From assembly GCA_963662175.1 (NCBI GenBank), contig OY759218.1:49607427-49671426 (forward strand): DNA of 64,000 nt. The letters are read 5' to 3'. The notes under the pieces are model-generated. The model did not search any database. It was not told the origin of the DNA and saw nothing but the letters and a program-made list of their open reading frames with translations. This DNA comes from Aradus depressus (taxonomy: Eukaryota; Arthropoda; Insecta; Hemiptera; Aradidae). Position 1 is the stretch's first letter. Each line of letters starts with the position of its first letter. A program made the translations under genes and the position numbers. This document shows, piece by piece, positions 61,661-64,000 of this stretch.

Positions 61661-61986
61661 GAGGGCGCCGGTAGCTCAGTGGTATGCGTGCTTGTCTTCT
61701 GAGCTCAAGAACGTGGGTTCGTAACCCGACCGAGCCCCTTAGTTTATTTTATCTGGGAGGTAAAATAAACTTAAGCACGCCGTCCTTCGGATGGGAGGTT
61801 AAGCAATGGTCCCGAGCCTGTACGATGTCAGGTACTCGTTAAAGAGCGCTACCCTAGGTGAATAAAAATTTAGGGTAGGCAAAATTTAGGACTCCCACAA
61901 TAGAGTCGGGCTCATGTCCAGCGGAGTGACGAAAGGGCGCTCTGGTAGTAGGCGATATGACCTCGTAGTTAAAGCCCGGGCATGTC
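61661..61986 (+). mobile_element. SINE1, plus, near full length
   Basis: GAGGGCGCCGGTAGCTCAGT (A box at 61672-61682), GTGGGTTCGTAACCCGACCG (B box with one change), the full body, and GTTAAAGCCCGGGCATG where the last 20 bases are replaced. Confidence 0.9.
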
Positions 61987-62845
61987 GAACCTAACACAGA
62001 CGTTCAGATAGACATCATCGCGAAAATAAGTTAAGTTAATAATTATTACCTAATAATAAATAAATATATTTATAATAAATATGTGTGATTTTACTATTTA
62101 AAAGAATTTGCTGAATAATAATAATTGAAATTAATATTGTACTTACCTTTAAAAAGAAATTATGACATTTAAACAAAAAAAATAGTTAAAGAATATAATT
62201 TGAGTTAAGCTCTTAATGGATTTATCAAAGTTTTTAAATATATAACTACAGACAGAGAATTGATTCTACTTTACTTTGTAAGTACCAATTATATACATTA
62301 TATATTACATACATATATATCAAAAAAAAATTAAATGAGATTCCTCCTGAAATAGTAAATAATTAATAAATGACGTCCCGCGATTGGTACTTCCTTTCCA
62401 AAGCGATTTGATACGTTGAAGACAGCTTGGAAGATAGGGACGACAATTTTAAAAAAATTATAACTATTATATTAAAAAATAGAAAATGTGGAGAATAATC
62501 TTAAAAAAATATAATAAGTAAAACTAAAGATAAATAGTTACCCTTTGAAGTCAGCTATGTACTTATTAGTTAGTATCTTCTTAAATTTATTTACATTTTT
62601 TCTTTTTCACTTCGATATTTTTTCACTTCATCCTCTAATCACTGGGTTTAGTTTAACTCTTTAAACACTTCAAATGGTTCATTCTAACACTATAGATAAA
62701 TCCATTTTAAAAAGCAGAGAGTAGGGTACGTGCTTTCTGAGCACGGACTTACCTTTGACTGAGGTGTCTCCATGATCTTTCATCTTTCCAATTTCGTTCG
62801 CTTCTGTTCCACTGCCTCATTTTTTAAACTGTTTTTCCTGCTTCC
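61987..62845. other. Unassigned AT-rich
   Basis: No recognised element. Short A and TA runs only. Confidence 0.35.
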
Positions 62846-62912
62846 TCCATAATTAATGTCTGCATCTTCTGTAAATATACGCCTGAAGGCTGGCCGACTC
62901 TTCTTTATGGAA
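62846..62912. repeat. Direct repeat, first copy (second at 63640-63705)
   Basis: CATAATTAATGTCTGCATCT then TCTGTAAATATACGCCTGAA and GGCTGGCCGACTCTTCTTTA. The second copy differs at a few positions (GTTTGCCTCTTCTGTAAATA then TAAGCCTAAAGGCTGGGCG). Confidence 0.75.
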
Positions 62913-63175
62913 TAACAGCTTTGATGGAATAACTCTATTACCGTCCTCAAATTCGATTTTATTTATCCTTTATAGTTATTAGCTTTCAAATCATTTATTC
63001 TTCGATGACTTTCTTTAAATTTCTTCATCAAAATTCATTAAATATATTATTGCTGCTTCTTACGAACTTTCATCGAATTCTACCAAGTAATTTATGGTTT
63101 CCAGATTTACTTTGTGAAGCTCCATTCTAGGAATAGATAATTAAAATGCACAATTTCTTTGTCAAACTTCACTAT
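62913..63175. other. Unassigned AT-rich
   Basis: TTCTACCAAGTAATTTATGG at 63079 is echoed by CTACCAAGTAGTTTTTCTTA directly after the palindrome (63301), which may mark a duplicated flank. Confidence 0.4.
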
Positions 63176-63300
63176 ATATTCTCAAATACTCAACTAGTTT
63201 CGCCGTGTTAAGGCATTATCAAGAGTCACTTACAAACTGTTTGTAAGTGACTCTTGATAATGCCTTAACACGGCGAAACTAGTTGAGTATTTGAGAATAT
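63176..63300. repeat. Perfect 125-bp palindrome
   Basis: Arms 63176-63237 and 63239-63300 (62 bases each) are exact reverse complements around the single T at 63238. The right arm contains CTCTTGATAATGCCTTAACA then CGGCGAAACTAGTTGAG, in the TGATxATGCC-stem-GGCGAAAC form of the Penelope-like ends. It may be a fold-back element or a sequencing/assembly fold-back artefact. Confidence 0.95.
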
Positions 63301-63854
63301 CTACCAAGTAGTTTTTCTTAAATCGTTCTTCCTTAATTTTCTTTGATTTTTTCTTGTCGTTTATTAAATTTCTTGTTTTGTTGCTTCCCTTCTCTTCCAT
63401 TTCATTCTTTGATGTTTTTTCCACATTGTCATTTCGTTCTAATCTCAGTTCGATACATATTTTTTAAGAATTATTTGTTTGAAAATTTCTTATTTGCGAC
63501 GCCATGTTTTGCTTCCTCCTTTTGTATATTTCGTTGTTAAACCGCTTTTGTTTATATTTTTTCCACATTTTTTTTTAGCTTAGTATTTTTCCTTTCTTCA
63601 TTACATATTTTTTCTATAATTTCTTATCAATTCTGTTTTTAATTAATGTTTGCCTCTTCTGTAAATATAAGCCTAAAGGCTGGGCGACTCTTTATTGTGT
63701 TTTATACTGCTTCATTTGTTTTATTACTATTATTTAGATTCTTGAAGTTCTGTTGTCACTTCTCTATTGACTATTAAAAATTGAAGAATTTTAATTGCTG
63801 TTTTTGGTTGAATTCTCGTTCTGTTGCCTCTTCTCCAAGGTGATATGTTGTTTA
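63301..63854. other. Unassigned AT-rich, second direct-repeat copy
   Basis: Contains the second copy of the 62.85-kb repeat (63640-63705). No frame with a domain. Confidence 0.5.
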
Positions 63855-63940
63855 CATCACACGTGAAAAGCCGAAGAAACCTCGATCTTGAATTTTCGCG
63901 CGATAACAATGCTTCCTGGTATAAGAAAGTAAAAATGTTA
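63855..63940 (+). repeat. TH2 repeat 3' end
   Basis: CACACGTGAAAAGCCGAAGA, CTTGAATTTTCGCGCGATAA, CAATGCTTCCTGGTATAAGA. It aligns with the end of the 44.7-kb copy (GATTACAATACTTTCTTGTA). Confidence 0.6.
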
Positions 63941-64000
63941 TCTGTTCTTGCTCCAAAAAATGTGTAAGCTCTTGTTATTTCAAATAGCGTAGTGATGGGA

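Overview
The window looks like invertebrate, probably arthropod, nuclear DNA. It is AT-rich, lacks operon-like gene packing, and holds many diverged copies of eukaryotic transposon families: Helitron, hAT, PIF/Harbinger, Tc1/mariner, pogo/Tigger, non-LTR LINE and tRNA-derived SINEs. I found no convincing host gene. The coding signals I can defend are transposase or reverse-transcriptase fragments, so this reads as an intergenic or heterochromatin-like transposon graveyard. I could not name the species.

The dominant component is one repeat family that I do not recognise, called here TH (terminal-hairpin) repeat. By hand tally it makes up about a quarter of the window, in more than 40 full or partial copies on both strands. 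In its forward sense a copy starts with a hairpin built on ACTTCCCC...GGGGAAGT. It continues through two to four related modules of about 150 bp and ends with CTGGGGAAGTACATTGCCGG, a second hairpin (CGGTGATTCACCG) and a T run. Several copies stand head to head as large inverted pairs. A second family, TH2, seems to share the 5' end design.

Region by region: 1-726 is the 5' part of a minus-strand Helitron. 1.7-2.6 kb holds an open 36-bp minisatellite. 2.6-12 kb is TH repeats, two SINEs and a 45-bp minisatellite. 12,066-14,050 is a complete non-autonomous Helitron. 14-26 kb carries LINE 3' ends, a deleted mariner, hAT remnants and a LINE RT fragment. 26-33 kb is TH repeats, fold-back elements and a hAT-like MITE. 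33.5-34.5 kb is a 142-bp satellite array. 35-39 kb has a TIR insert in TH, a Tigger remnant and a 1,145-bp fold-back with a hairpin minisatellite. 39-54 kb is TH, TH2, SINEs and a LINE 3' end. 54.1-54.9 kb is a hAT element with perfect 8-bp target duplications nested in TH. 56.2-57.0 kb is a Harbinger-derived element with an open transposase fragment. 57-62 kb is TH and SINEs. 62-64 kb is AT-rich with a perfect 125-bp palindrome.

The elements do not form a pathway. Their nesting gives relative ages: the hAT at 54 kb and the TIR insert at 35 kb are younger than the TH copies they split, and the TH copy at 23 kb is younger than the LINE it splits. All boundaries were set by eye from repeated motifs and may be off by tens of bases, except where TSDs or termini are stated.
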